Source: Streptomyces chattanoogensis (GTDB lineage Bacteria > Actinomycetota > Actinomycetes > Streptomycetales > Streptomycetaceae). From it: DNA of 64,000 bases. The DNA lies in the NCBI RefSeq assembly GCF_001294335.1, contig NZ_LGKG01000144.1, positions 1 to 64,000 on the forward strand, written 5' to 3'. The notes beneath the pieces are model-generated. The model had not been told where the DNA came from. It did no database searches and was given only the letters and a program-made list of their open reading frames with translations. The position numbers were made by a program, and so were the translations under genes. Positions 33,637 through 41,209 of this stretch are shown piece by piece; the stretch's first letter is position 1; every line of letters starts with the position of its first letter.

Positions 33637-34629
33637 TCACGGCTTGATCGTCAACACCTGGTTCACCGGACGCCGCGGGGTCCTGGGCCCCTGTGGGCCG
33701 TACCCAAGGCGCAGGATCATGTGCACATAGCCGGTGCCGGACTGCGGGTCGCGAAGGAGCCATCGCAGGTCCGGCCATTCGACGGGCTGCGTCGCGAAGG
33801 AGCTGGCGAGACCCTCAAGGGTGGCCAGGAGCAGGACGCGCTGCAATGCCTGGCCGGCGCGTAGCCAGTCGGCCGCGGTATCGCCCACGGTGCTGAGCGA
33901 CGCCAGTTGGGGTTGCTTCTCGAAGTCGGCGTAGGCGCGGTCGGGCACCGTGCCCCGGCCGGCGAAGTCCCTGACGGGAGTCGAGCCGGTGCGCTTCCGG
34001 GGTCCGAAGGCGTTCTCTGGGACGCCGTCGTCGACGGCTGGTTCGGCAGCGGTGTGGTGGGTCCATCGGCGCTGTTCGGCGTCGCGGCCGTCGTCCATCC
34101 GGTTGTAGCCCTCGGCATGCATGATCAGGTCCAGCACGGTCTCGCGGTGCGCGGTGGTGAGGAAGCTCAGCTGTGCCCCTTCTCGGGCCGCGGCCTCGGT
34201 GAGAGTGGCGCGGATGTTTTCCGGGATCTGGCGTTCCGTGAAGGGGGAGCGGCTGGTGTGACGGTTGCGCACAGCGGGATGGAGGCCGGGGAGGGACTCG
34301 TCCCTGTGCGCATGAGGGGCGTCCAGCCGCACGGCGGCCAGGAGCGCCGGGGCGTGCGGGTCGGGGAGGAGGGTCGTTGAGGTGCGGTGGCCTGCGTGGG
34401 ATGCGGCCACTCGCAGGTTCAGCAGCGCGGCTCCGCAGCCCAGGTGCAGGCCTCGCGTCGTGGGGTCGGCGTGTGGCATCGCGCGCTCGAGGTCGGCGGA
34501 GAGGGTGAACGTACGGCTGCCGCGGGCGTAGCTGAAATGCCAGGGCTGGGCGTTGTGCATGGACGGCGCGGTGACAGCGTCGGCAACGAGGGTCTTCACC
34601 AGCGTGTCGTCGAGGGTCTGGGTGAACAC
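33637..34629 (-). CDS. Acg-family nitroreductase-like protein
   Basis: A 330-residue protein related to Acg (Rv2032) and other actinobacterial flavin-binding nitroreductase homologues. Visible markers are VTAPSMHNAQPWHFSY near the N-terminus, RNRHTSRSPFTERQIP in the middle and a C-terminal MILRLGYGPQGPRTPRRPV. These proteins are part of the hypoxia/dormancy regulon in mycobacteria. GTG 34629 is chosen because GGGAGG lies upstream and the protein then starts VFTQTLDDTLV; upstream in-frame codons lead only into the CBS gene's antisense strand. Two palindromic boxes (34701 and 34722) lie 71 and 92 nt upstream. Confidence 0.8.
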   Translation of the reverse strand: MFTQTLDDTLVKTLVADAVTAPSMHNAQPWHFSYARGSRTFTLSADLERAMPHADPTTRGLHLGCGAALLNLRVAASHAGHRTSTTLLPDPHAPALLAAVRLDAPHAHRDESLPGLHPAVRNRHTSRSPFTERQIPENIRATLTEAAAREGAQLSFLTTAHRETVLDLIMHAEGYNRMDDGRDAEQRRWTHHTAAEPAVDDGVPENAFGPRKRTGSTPVRDFAGRGTVPDRAYADFEKQPQLASLSTVGDTAADWLRAGQALQRVLLLATLEGLASSFATQPVEWPDLRWLLRDPQSGTGYVHMILRLGYGPQGPRTPRRPVNQVLTIKP

Positions 34630-34700
34630 CGGGGCCTCCCGGATGGGGCGGACGGTGGATATCGCGGGCGGTGGGTATCGGTGGGCTTCTTCAGCGTGGT

Positions 34701-34716
34701 GGGGCCGCTCTGGCCG
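34701..34716. promoter_or_regulatory. OsdR/DevR-like box (half-conserved)
   Basis: GGGGCCGCTCTGGCCG: strong left half of the recurrent palindrome, 71 nt upstream of the nitroreductase start. Confidence 0.45.
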
Positions 34717-34721
34717 CGTCA

Positions 34722-34737
34722 GGGGCCATAGGTCCCT
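34722..34737. promoter_or_regulatory. OsdR/DevR-like box
   Basis: GGGGCCATAGGTCCCT: close to the mycobacterial dormancy-box core GGG(A/C)C...GTCCC, between the divergent nitroreductase and CBS genes. Confidence 0.6.
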
Positions 34738-34782
34738 CGCCACAGGCCACTCGGGCCTTTCCGGGCCGGCCGGTCGGCAGAT

Positions 34783-34798
34783 GGGGCCGAGTGACTCA
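34783..34798. promoter_or_regulatory. OsdR/DevR-like box (half-conserved)
   Basis: GGGGCCGAGTGACTCA lies 78 nt upstream of the CBS-protein ATG at 34877. Confidence 0.45.
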
Positions 34799-34876
34799 TG
34801 TCGGGACCGCCGCCGTTCCGACCACGCTGGGGAAGCGGGGGCAATGAGCCGTCTCTCGTGGCGAAAGGAGCCGGAG

Positions 34877-35539
34877 ATGGAGCACCGCACGATAGGTGAG
34901 CTCATGACGAGGAAGGTTGTGAGCGTCCAGCTCGATACGCCGTTCAAGGACATCGCGCAGATCCTCGCCGACAACGCGGTGAGCGCGGTGCCGGTGCTCG
35001 ACAGCCTCGGCAGACCGGCCGGCGTCGTCTCGGAGGCCGACCTGCTGCGGAAGGCGGCTGACCGGTCCGACCTCTCGGGCAGGACACCCTTGCCGCACCT
35101 CGAGGCCTGGGAGCAGGCTCGGGCAGAGGGCCGCAGCGCCGGCGAGCTCATGTCCGCTCCGGCGGTGTGTGCCCATCCGGAATGGACCGTGGTGGAGGCG
35201 GCGCGTCTGATGGAGATACAGCAGGTCAAGCGTCTGCCTGTGGTCGATGAGACAGACATGCTGTTGGGCATTGTCAGTCGCAGCGATCTGCTGCGGGTCT
35301 TCCTGCGCAAGGACGAGGCGATTCGTGAGGAGATATCCAAGGAAGTCATCGGGCGCACTGCGCGTCTTGGTGCGTCGGGCGTGACCGCTGACGTCGTGCA
35401 GGGCCAGGTCGCACTGCACGGTTTGGTGGCGGACCCCCTTCTGATTCCCGTGCTCACGCGCATGTGCGCCAGTGTCGACGGTGTCGTCTCGGTCTCCGAG
35501 GACCTGAAACCGGCGGTGGCCGGCGGCTCGGCCGGCTGA
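34877..35539 (+). CDS. CBS-domain protein with C-terminal BON-like domain
   Basis: A 220-residue protein. Two CBS motifs are seen: IGELMTRKVVSVQLDTPFKD with VSAVPVLDSLGRPAGVVSEA, and AGELMSAPAVCAHPEWTVVE with VKRLPVVDETDMLLGIVSRS. A BON-like domain follows (VTADVVQGQVALHGLVADP). CBS pairs bind adenosine nucleotides and signal energy state. ATG 34877 has AAAGGAG 7 nt upstream. Divergent from the nitroreductase gene with three dormancy-type boxes between. One of four intact CBS-BON genes in this block. Confidence 0.92.
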   Translation: MEHRTIGELMTRKVVSVQLDTPFKDIAQILADNAVSAVPVLDSLGRPAGVVSEADLLRKAADRSDLSGRTPLPHLEAWEQARAEGRSAGELMSAPAVCAHPEWTVVEAARLMEIQQVKRLPVVDETDMLLGIVSRSDLLRVFLRKDEAIREEISKEVIGRTARLGASGVTADVVQGQVALHGLVADPLLIPVLTRMCASVDGVVSVSEDLKPAVAGGSAG

Positions 35540-35599
35540 GTCGGCGGGAGCGGAGCACATCCATGAAGGAGCTCGCACGGTCGGATTGGAGGGCACCCT

Positions 35600-35870
35600 C
35601 CAGTCCCTGTCTGCGGTGCTGGGGCAGCGCGGAGGCGGCGTCGGCGAACTCCCGTGCGGCGCATGGTGTGGTACGCCTCGTCCATAGCGCCGTCCGCTTG
35701 GACGGTGATGGCCGGCGCCGTCATCACGTCGCTGACCGGAGCGGTCGCACTCGCCGCCGCCGCGAGCCCGCGTGCCCTCAAGGCACCGTCAAGTCCCGTT
35801 CCCTGACGACCCGTTGGATCGTCCGGCCGGACACCACGACGACGCACCCGACGGTGCACTCCCGCAGCCG
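35600..35870 (-). pseudogene. CBS-domain protein remnant
   Basis: One frame carries ECTVGCVVVVSGRTIQRVVR then ERDLTVP before a stop; a second carries ATAPVSDVMTAPAITVQADG then AMDEAYHTMRRTGV. Read together they form a recognisable CBS protein start split by a frameshift, followed by loss of the rest. Confidence 0.75.
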
Positions 35871-35879
35871 GACCTGCGT

Positions 35880-36755
35880 TCACGCCGGCTGCGGCACGAC
35901 CGCCACGGGGCACTCCGCATGGTGCAGAGCGGTGTGCGCCACACGACCCAGTTGAAGCACCAGGTGACTGTCCCGGCGTTGCGCTCCGAGCACCAGGAGA
36001 TCGGCGGCGGCGGAGCGTCGCGTCAGTACCTTGTGGGCCGGGCCCTCAGCCGTGACGCGCCGTACCCGCACCGTCGGATACTCGCCGGCCGTCTCCTCCA
36101 GCGCCTCGTCCAGCACGGCCGATGCCCACTCCTCGTGGTAGCGCTCCGGAGATCCGGCGACCATCGGGTGGTCGGCGGTGTCGTGCGCGGGGCAGCGCCA
36201 GGCGCGGACGGCGTCGAGGGTGGAGCGACGGGCTGCCGCTTCCCGGAAGGCGAACCGGACGGCTTCGGAGCCTTTGGCCGAGTCGCCGACACCAAGGAGG
36301 ACACGCTCATGTGTCCCGGCGAGCCCCGCCCTGTCTCCGCGTACGACGATCACGGGGCACCGCGCCCGGGCTGCGACGGCCAGTCCGACCGATCCCAGCA
36401 ACAGGCCGGCGAACGCGCCGCGGCCGCACGAGCCGACGATCACTGCGGACGCGTAGTCGGCTTCGCGCAGCAGCACGGTTTCCGGGTCGTCCCCCAGGAT
36501 CTGCGTGGAGACGTCGATGTCGGCGTTGCGCTGGTTGGCGCGTTCGACCGCGGCCCCGACGATGTTGTCTGCGCGTACCTCCCTGGCAGGGCGCTTCAGG
36601 CTCATCCCGAGCGCCGCGTCCTCATAGCGCTCCCATCGGGAGGCGTGTACCAGACGCAGCGGCAGTGTGTGGAGGCCGGCCTCGTCGACCGCCCAGTCGA
36701 GCGCCAGGAAACCGGCATCCGATCCGTCCACACCGACGACCAGGGGGTACACCAT
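35880..36755 (-). CDS. Universal stress protein, two USP domains
   Basis: A 291-residue tandem UspA protein. Domain 1 (YPLVVGVDGSDAGFLALDWA) retains the ATP-binding GSCGRGAFAGLLLGS loop near residue 110. Domain 2 starts HERVLLGVGDSAKGSEAVRF and ends with LLVLGAQRRDSHLVLQLG, which has lost the canonical Gly pattern. ATG 36755 follows GGTGGGG; GTG 36764 is an alternative. Members accumulate under hypoxia or growth arrest. No strong palindromic box was found directly upstream, unlike its neighbours. Confidence 0.9.
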   Translation of the reverse strand: MVYPLVVGVDGSDAGFLALDWAVDEAGLHTLPLRLVHASRWERYEDAALGMSLKRPAREVRADNIVGAAVERANQRNADIDVSTQILGDDPETVLLREADYASAVIVGSCGRGAFAGLLLGSVGLAVAARARCPVIVVRGDRAGLAGTHERVLLGVGDSAKGSEAVRFAFREAAARRSTLDAVRAWRCPAHDTADHPMVAGSPERYHEEWASAVLDEALEETAGEYPTVRVRRVTAEGPAHKVLTRRSAAADLLVLGAQRRDSHLVLQLGRVAHTALHHAECPVAVVPQPA

Positions 36756-36934
36756 CGTCCCCACCGCCTTTCCCGCACCAGCGAAGAAGTGCCCCTCCCC
36801 TCACCGTTGCATCGGCAGCCGTCGGGGAGCAGGGCCGGGTGGAGTCGGACGGGTGGGTCGCTCGGCTCTCCGGTAAGCGGCCGTCGCGGCACTCAGCGTC
36901 CCGAGCATGTACGGGGTGTGTCGCCCGGCTGCCT

Positions 36935-37396
36935 TCATGAGGGTGCCCGCATGGTGCTTGCCCCGGGCCCGCCTATATCGGCCAGACGCAGCCGAGTGGC
37001 CTGGAGGCGGCGTGCCACCACGTCGAGGACGCGCCGGGTCACTGCCAGTCCCAGGCTCGGGTCCGCCTCGCACAGCGCGCGTACCGCCGTCGCATCGAAT
37101 TCGTATGCCCGGACCGGGGTGAAGGCCTCCGCACCCATGCGCCAGGCATACGGCGGCACCAGCCATGACCAGCCCACCAGGTCACCATGGCCCAGCATGT
37201 CGACAACCACTGACCGCCCGCCCGCTACCTGGACGTCGAGGTTCACCGAACCGGTGCGGATGATCCAGAACCGGTCGGCGAGCCCGTGTTCCTCAAAGAG
37301 TCGCGTCCCTGCCGGGAACGACACCTCATGGGCGAGCTGCATCAGGCGTTCGCGCCCGTCGACGGGAAGCGCAGTGAGCAGTGGCGTGGTGGTCAT
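36935..37396 (-). CDS. Cyclic nucleotide-binding-domain protein without DNA-binding domain
   Basis: A 153-residue protein consisting of a single cNMP-binding beta-roll: VSFPAGTRLFEEHGLADRFW, IIRTGSVNLDVQVAGGRSVV, VDMLGHGDLVGWSWLVPPYA and a C-helix (LAVTRRVLDVVARRLQATRL). The winged helix of Crp/Fnr regulators is missing, so it is a sensor or partner protein rather than a repressor. ATG 37396 has GGGAGAAG upstream. A perfect-half palindromic box lies 118 nt upstream. Confidence 0.85.
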   Translation of the reverse strand: MTTTPLLTALPVDGRERLMQLAHEVSFPAGTRLFEEHGLADRFWIIRTGSVNLDVQVAGGRSVVVDMLGHGDLVGWSWLVPPYAWRMGAEAFTPVRAYEFDATAVRALCEADPSLGLAVTRRVLDVVARRLQATRLRLADIGGPGASTMRAPS

Positions 37397-37514
37397 GACG
37401 GCTTCTCCCAGATCTCCGCCGGCGACGTGTGGCCGCCGGCTTTGCACATGCCGGTCAGCACCAGAGTGCGCACGCGGCCGGTGTTCGGTGCAGGGGCTGT
37501 TCTGCGCGGTGTGG

Positions 37515-37530
37515 TGGGCCGAAGGGCCCA
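37515..37530. promoter_or_regulatory. OsdR/DevR-like box
   Basis: TGGGCCGAAGGGCCCA, nested in a larger palindrome GTGGTGGGCC/GGGCCCACCAC, upstream of the cNMP-domain gene. Confidence 0.6.
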
Positions 37531-37545
37531 CCACAGGGGAGTTCA

Positions 37546-38015
37546 TCGGCATTCATCGGCCAGCAGCCGCACTGCCGCCACCACACTCGCGTCGGCGGGG
37601 ACGATGTCACCCTCGGCGAGGAGAATCAGATCGCCGGGTACGGCGTCCGATGCCGCCACCGAGCGGTCCCGCCGCCGCGCAGGACTCTGGCCGCGGGGGC
37701 GCTCATCGCGGAGAGTGCCGCCACCGCATGCTCCGCTTTGACCTCCTGGATGTATCCGGCCGTGGTGTTGACCGTGATGACCAGAAGAGTGACGGCCGCG
37801 TCGGCCAGGTCCCCGGTGGCAAGGGTCAGTGCGGCCGCGGTCAGGAGCACCAAGATCAGCGGATCACGGATCTGCCGCCGGACCCGACGCCACCACGGTG
37901 TCGGCGGGCGTGCTGCGATCACATTCGGACCGTGCACGGCAAGGCGTCGCGCCGCTTCGTGATCGGAGAGCCCCGAGGTGGCATCCGGTTCTGCTCTCTG
38001 CTGCTCGGCAGGCAC
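37546..38015 (-). pseudogene. Cation P-type ATPase, N-terminal remnant
   Basis: From ATG 38015 the N-terminal domain of a P2-type ATPase is clear: LSDHEAARRLAVHGPNVIAA, RRQIRDPLILVLLTAAALTL and VTLLVITVNTTAGYIQEVKA. A frameshift near 37680 moves the reading to another frame that continues SVAASDAVPGDLILLAEGDI then VPADA (actuator domain). The phosphorylation and ATP domains are gone. Such ATPases belong to hypoxia regulons of actinobacteria. Confidence 0.85.
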
Positions 38016-38108
38016 GGTCGGCCTCCGGGGGTGCGCGGCGGGGCGGCGACCAGGTTGTGGCCCAGGGGTCCGTCAGCGGCCGGGCTCGCCAAAAATCAAC
38101 CCCTGCTC

Positions 38109-38275
38109 TCAGTGGTCGCGTCCCCGCACGACGACAACCGGGCGGGGCGCGTGCTGGGTGCAGTGCCGGCCGACCGATCCCAGGAGGGCCCCGCTGAACC
38201 CACCGTGTCCCCGGCTGCCGACGACGAGCAGGCCGGCGTCACGGGCCGCGTCCAGCAGCACCGCGGACCATGAAG
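38109..38275 (-). pseudogene. Universal stress protein C-terminal fragment
   Basis: Reads SAVLLDAARDAGLLVVGSRG then HGGFSGALLGSVGRHCTQHA and PRPVVVVRGRDH before its stop, an intact USP ATP-binding end. Everything upstream is replaced by the antisense of a DUF1918 gene. Confidence 0.8.
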
Positions 38276-38525
38276 GCACATCGGAGATCTGCTCGTGGTC
38301 GAGAGTCCGACCACGGGTGCCACTCGGCGGGACGGGGAAATCATCGGACTGCACCACGAGGACGGCTCTCCGCCCTATGACGTGCGCTGGTCGGACACCC
38401 ACCACATATCAGTCGTCTTTCCTGGGCCCGACGCGCACATCCGGCATCTTGAGCACCCCACCGGGACGGCGACGCCCGGCCCCGCCCGGACGAAGGCCGG
38501 CAGGAGGAGAGCCGGCACCGCCTGA
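38270..38525 (+). pseudogene. DUF1918-type protein gene with 5' frameshift
   Basis: Codons from about 38282 read GDLLVVESPTTGATRRDGEI then IGLHHEDGSPPYDVRWSDT and VVFPGPDAHIRHLEH, a full DUF1918 domain. The expected start ATG AAG GCA at 38270 is out of frame by a 2-nt deletion. GTG 38295 could serve as a late start but has no ribosome site. Overlaps the USP fragment head to head. Confidence 0.7.
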
Positions 38526-38951
38526 CTTCTGCTCCTCGCCGGAAGGCTGACTGGGACGTCCTGCAGGCCGTCGGGTTCGGCCGGTGTGCTGTACGTCGGG
38601 ACGAACGAGCGGCCCGCGCGGGTCACTTCGACGACACGGATCTCGCCGTCGACGTCGCATTCCGACAACCGCCTCCGTGGAGATACGGCGGAAGCGGAGA
38701 GCGTACGAGGAGCGATTCCCCAGGGCGAGTTGCAAGGCGCCGATATCCCGGGGGCGTTCCACTGCGCGCGGCAGTTCGTGCGGCCGCAATATGCGCGTCG
38801 CCGCGCCACCTCCTGGGCAGTGTGGCCTCCTGGCGGGGTGACCAGCGCCATGCGGAGACCGAAGGGCCCGAACCGGGCCGGGACCTTGGCCTCGGTCACG
38901 GCGAGCACACCCGGGTGAGCGGCACGTCAGCGCACCACGTGTCCCCCGGTA
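38526..38951. other. Region with no recognisable gene
   Basis: Minus-strand frames look partly protein-like (ARFGPFGLRMALVTPPGG; ELPRAVERPRDIGALQLALG) but change frame and match nothing I recognise. Probably another decayed gene. Confidence 0.35.
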
Positions 38952-38967
38952 GGGCCCGCTCGGCCCA
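38952..38967. promoter_or_regulatory. OsdR/DevR-like box
   Basis: GGGCCCGCTCGGCCCA, 78 nt upstream of the universal stress protein ATG at 39046. Confidence 0.65.
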
Positions 38968-39045
38968 TGGGTTTGCTCCTGGGCTGCCACGATGCTGGGA
39001 ACGAGGAAGTTTGCACGCGTCGCCCCCCCCGCGAGGAGGTACGTC

Positions 39046-39900
39046 ATGGCTGGCTCTGTTGTCGTAGGACTGGACGGAACCGGGAACAGCGTGCCGGCAG
39101 TGCGCTGGGGTGCCGCAGAGGCAGAAGCCCGAGGGATCCCGCTTCACCTTCTGCATTCATGGGTTTCCCAGCCGCTGAACGTCCCCATTGCTCAGGAGGC
39201 CGCCGACAGGAAACGGTGTGGGTCCGAGGTGCTCGGGAAAGCCGAAGCGATGGCGCTTGAGCTGTATCCGGGAATCTCCGTGACCACCGAGCAGGTCTCG
39301 GAGCAGGCGGTGGACGCACTGGTGGCCCGAAGCGGGCAGGCCGGGCTCATGATTCTCGGATCGCGCGGGCATGGCTCAATCGCCGGTTTCCTGCTCGGCT
39401 CGGTCAGTCTGAACGTCCTGGGGCACGCGAAGTGCCCGGTGGTCACTGTGCGCGAGGAGGAGACCGCCGCCTACAAACGGCCCGAGATCGTGGTCGGCGT
39501 CCAGGATCCGGGCACACACGGTGAGGCGGTGCTGGGCTTCGCGTTCGCGGCCGCCGATGCCCACCATGTGCGCGTGCGCGCCGTACGGGCCTGGGAACCG
39601 CCTGCGACCGTGGGATTCGTGCCCACCGCCCCCACGTCGAACGGACAAGAGTCCGCAGTCGGAGAAGAGAAGGTACTTGCCGACGCCCTGGCGCCCTGGC
39701 GGGCGAAGTTCCCCGGTGTGGATGTCGTCGAGCAGGTGGAGCGGGGCAGAATTGCACCCGTGCTGCTGAGGGCCTGCTCGCAGGCAGGCCTGCTGGTCGT
39801 CGGGCGTCGTATGCATCGCGTGCCGATGCTTCTCGGGCCGGTCGTCTTCGCCGTTCTCCACCATGCCGGCTGCCCGGTCGCGGTGGTGCCGCGGAGCTGA
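39046..39900 (+). CDS. Universal stress protein, two USP domains
   Basis: A 284-residue tandem UspA protein. Domain 1 begins SVVVGLDGTGNSVPAVRWGA and has the canonical ATP-binding loop LGSRGHGSIAGFLLGSVSLN. Domain 2 begins PEIVVGVQDPGTHGEAVLGF and ends LLVVGRRMHRVPMLLGPV, where the nucleotide loop is degenerate. ATG 39046 with GAGGAGG upstream. A palindromic box lies 78 nt before the start, so it is a probable target of the local response regulator. Confidence 0.93.
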   Translation: MAGSVVVGLDGTGNSVPAVRWGAAEAEARGIPLHLLHSWVSQPLNVPIAQEAADRKRCGSEVLGKAEAMALELYPGISVTTEQVSEQAVDALVARSGQAGLMILGSRGHGSIAGFLLGSVSLNVLGHAKCPVVTVREEETAAYKRPEIVVGVQDPGTHGEAVLGFAFAAADAHHVRVRAVRAWEPPATVGFVPTAPTSNGQESAVGEEKVLADALAPWRAKFPGVDVVEQVERGRIAPVLLRACSQAGLLVVGRRMHRVPMLLGPVVFAVLHHAGCPVAVVPRS

Positions 39901-39945
39901 GTTCCCCTCAAGTTGCTCGTCTACGCCGTCGAGGCCGCCGACACG

Positions 39946-39962
39946 AGCCCGGGCACCGGGCT
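39946..39962. terminator. Hairpin between convergent USP genes
   Basis: AGCCCGG / CCGGGCT perfect 7-bp stem with a 3-nt loop, placed between two convergent genes; could serve both. Confidence 0.5.
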
Positions 39963-40022
39963 GTCCCAGCGACTGATCCGGGTCGCCTGTATGTCCGGGC
40001 TTGCCGCTCCCCGGCCATGCCC

Positions 40023-40904
40023 TCAGTCGTGCGGGACCACGGCCACAGGGCAGGTCACGTGGTGGATCGCGGCGTGCGCAACAGGGCCGACGCGCGGCGC
40101 GAGGAACGGGCGGTGCCGCCTGCGGCCGACTGCCAGAAGTGCCGCCCCGGAGACTGTCTGCACCATGGCCCGGGTCGGGCTTTCCGGCAACACGGTCAGC
40201 TGTACCGGCACGTCAGGGAATCGTTCCCGCCACGGAAGTACGGCCTCCCGCAGCTCGCCTTCCGCCTCCTTGGTGACTTCTTCTGCGACTTCCGGCTCGA
40301 TCCCCCAAGGCACGTAGGCGTGGACAGGGAGCCCACGCCCGTGCACGGCCTGCAGCGGAATTCCACGGCTCGCCGCGGCGTCGAAGGCGAAGGCAAGCAG
40401 GGGTTCGCAGGGCCCGTTCAGGCTCACGCCGACGACGACCCGCGGCTCCGGAACCTGTGGCGCAGACCGCGGTGGTTCCGCACGACTCTCCCCTCGGACG
40501 AGGACGACCGGCCCTTCTGCCCGGCCCACGACGTCCAGACTGACATCTCCGAGTGCATAGCTTTCCCACGGCGCGAGAGCTCGTGACCCGAGCACGACCA
40601 TCCGTGACTCGTCCGCCGCGCGCAGCAGTGCCGACTCGGCCTCGGATCCCACCAGGTCTTCCATGATCTGCAGATGCGGATGGCGTTCACGTACCTCGAG
40701 GGCGGCCTGGTTCACGATCTGCCGTGCGCGGGCGTTCTGGTCGCGCTCGGGGGGTGTGTCCGGCGCCTCGGCAGCCAGCAGGATCCAGGCATGGAGAAGT
40801 CGCAGCACTGCATTCCGCCGGTCCGCCTCGTCGGCTGCCCATTGTGCAGCCGCCAGACTCTCCGTTGAGCCGTCGAGACCCACCGTGATCAATTCCGGCT
40901 CCAT
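40023..40904 (-). CDS. Universal stress protein, two USP domains
   Basis: A 293-residue tandem UspA protein from ATG 40904 (AAGGAAAG upstream). Domain 1 starts LITVGLDGSTESLAAAQWAA; its nucleotide loop is degenerate (LGSRALAPWESYALGDVSLD lacks G-x2-G). Domain 2 starts PRVVVGVSLNGPCEPLLAFA and ends LLAVGRRRHRPFLAPRVG. So neither domain has a full ATP motif, in contrast to the USP at 39046, suggesting an ATP-independent member. The nearest palindromic box (41092) is 187 nt upstream. Confidence 0.9.
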   Translation of the reverse strand: MEPELITVGLDGSTESLAAAQWAADEADRRNAVLRLLHAWILLAAEAPDTPPERDQNARARQIVNQAALEVRERHPHLQIMEDLVGSEAESALLRAADESRMVVLGSRALAPWESYALGDVSLDVVGRAEGPVVLVRGESRAEPPRSAPQVPEPRVVVGVSLNGPCEPLLAFAFDAAASRGIPLQAVHGRGLPVHAYVPWGIEPEVAEEVTKEAEGELREAVLPWRERFPDVPVQLTVLPESPTRAMVQTVSGAALLAVGRRRHRPFLAPRVGPVAHAAIHHVTCPVAVVPHD

Positions 40905-41091
40905 GACTTTCCTTCTTTCGGGGAACGGAGAAAGGCGGAGGGTGTTCCGCCGACGGTGGAATGCGGTGGAATTCAGAATTCTGCTTGCTTTTCGGACGCT
41001 CTGCACGCTCGACACGATGGGTGGACGTCACCCGATATCGAGCCTGCTGGACGCTCCCTCCTCCGATCAATGAGCCGGTGGGCGCGGCCAC

Positions 41092-41107
41092 GGGGCCGAA
41101 CGGCCCA
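41092..41107. promoter_or_regulatory. OsdR/DevR-like box
   Basis: GGGGCCGAACGGCCCA in the divergent region between the USP gene and the sensor kinase, 102 nt before the kinase start. Confidence 0.65.
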
Positions 41108-41209
41108 CTGTTCGCCCGTTCCCTCGCCTCACTTCGAAGTGCTCGTCGTCCCGCGGTAGCTACCGTGGAAGGTGTGGCCGCGCCCCGGGCGGCCACCGCG
41201 GAGGGTGTC

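Noticed and set aside
36830..36850. Weak match to the dormancy box upstream of the USP at 36755
   Set aside because: Only one half-site resembles the motif; not counted among the sites.
35772..38273. 833-codon plus-strand frame
   Set aside because: Antisense to a USP, a cNMP-domain gene and an ATPase remnant; Arg/Gly/His-rich composition.
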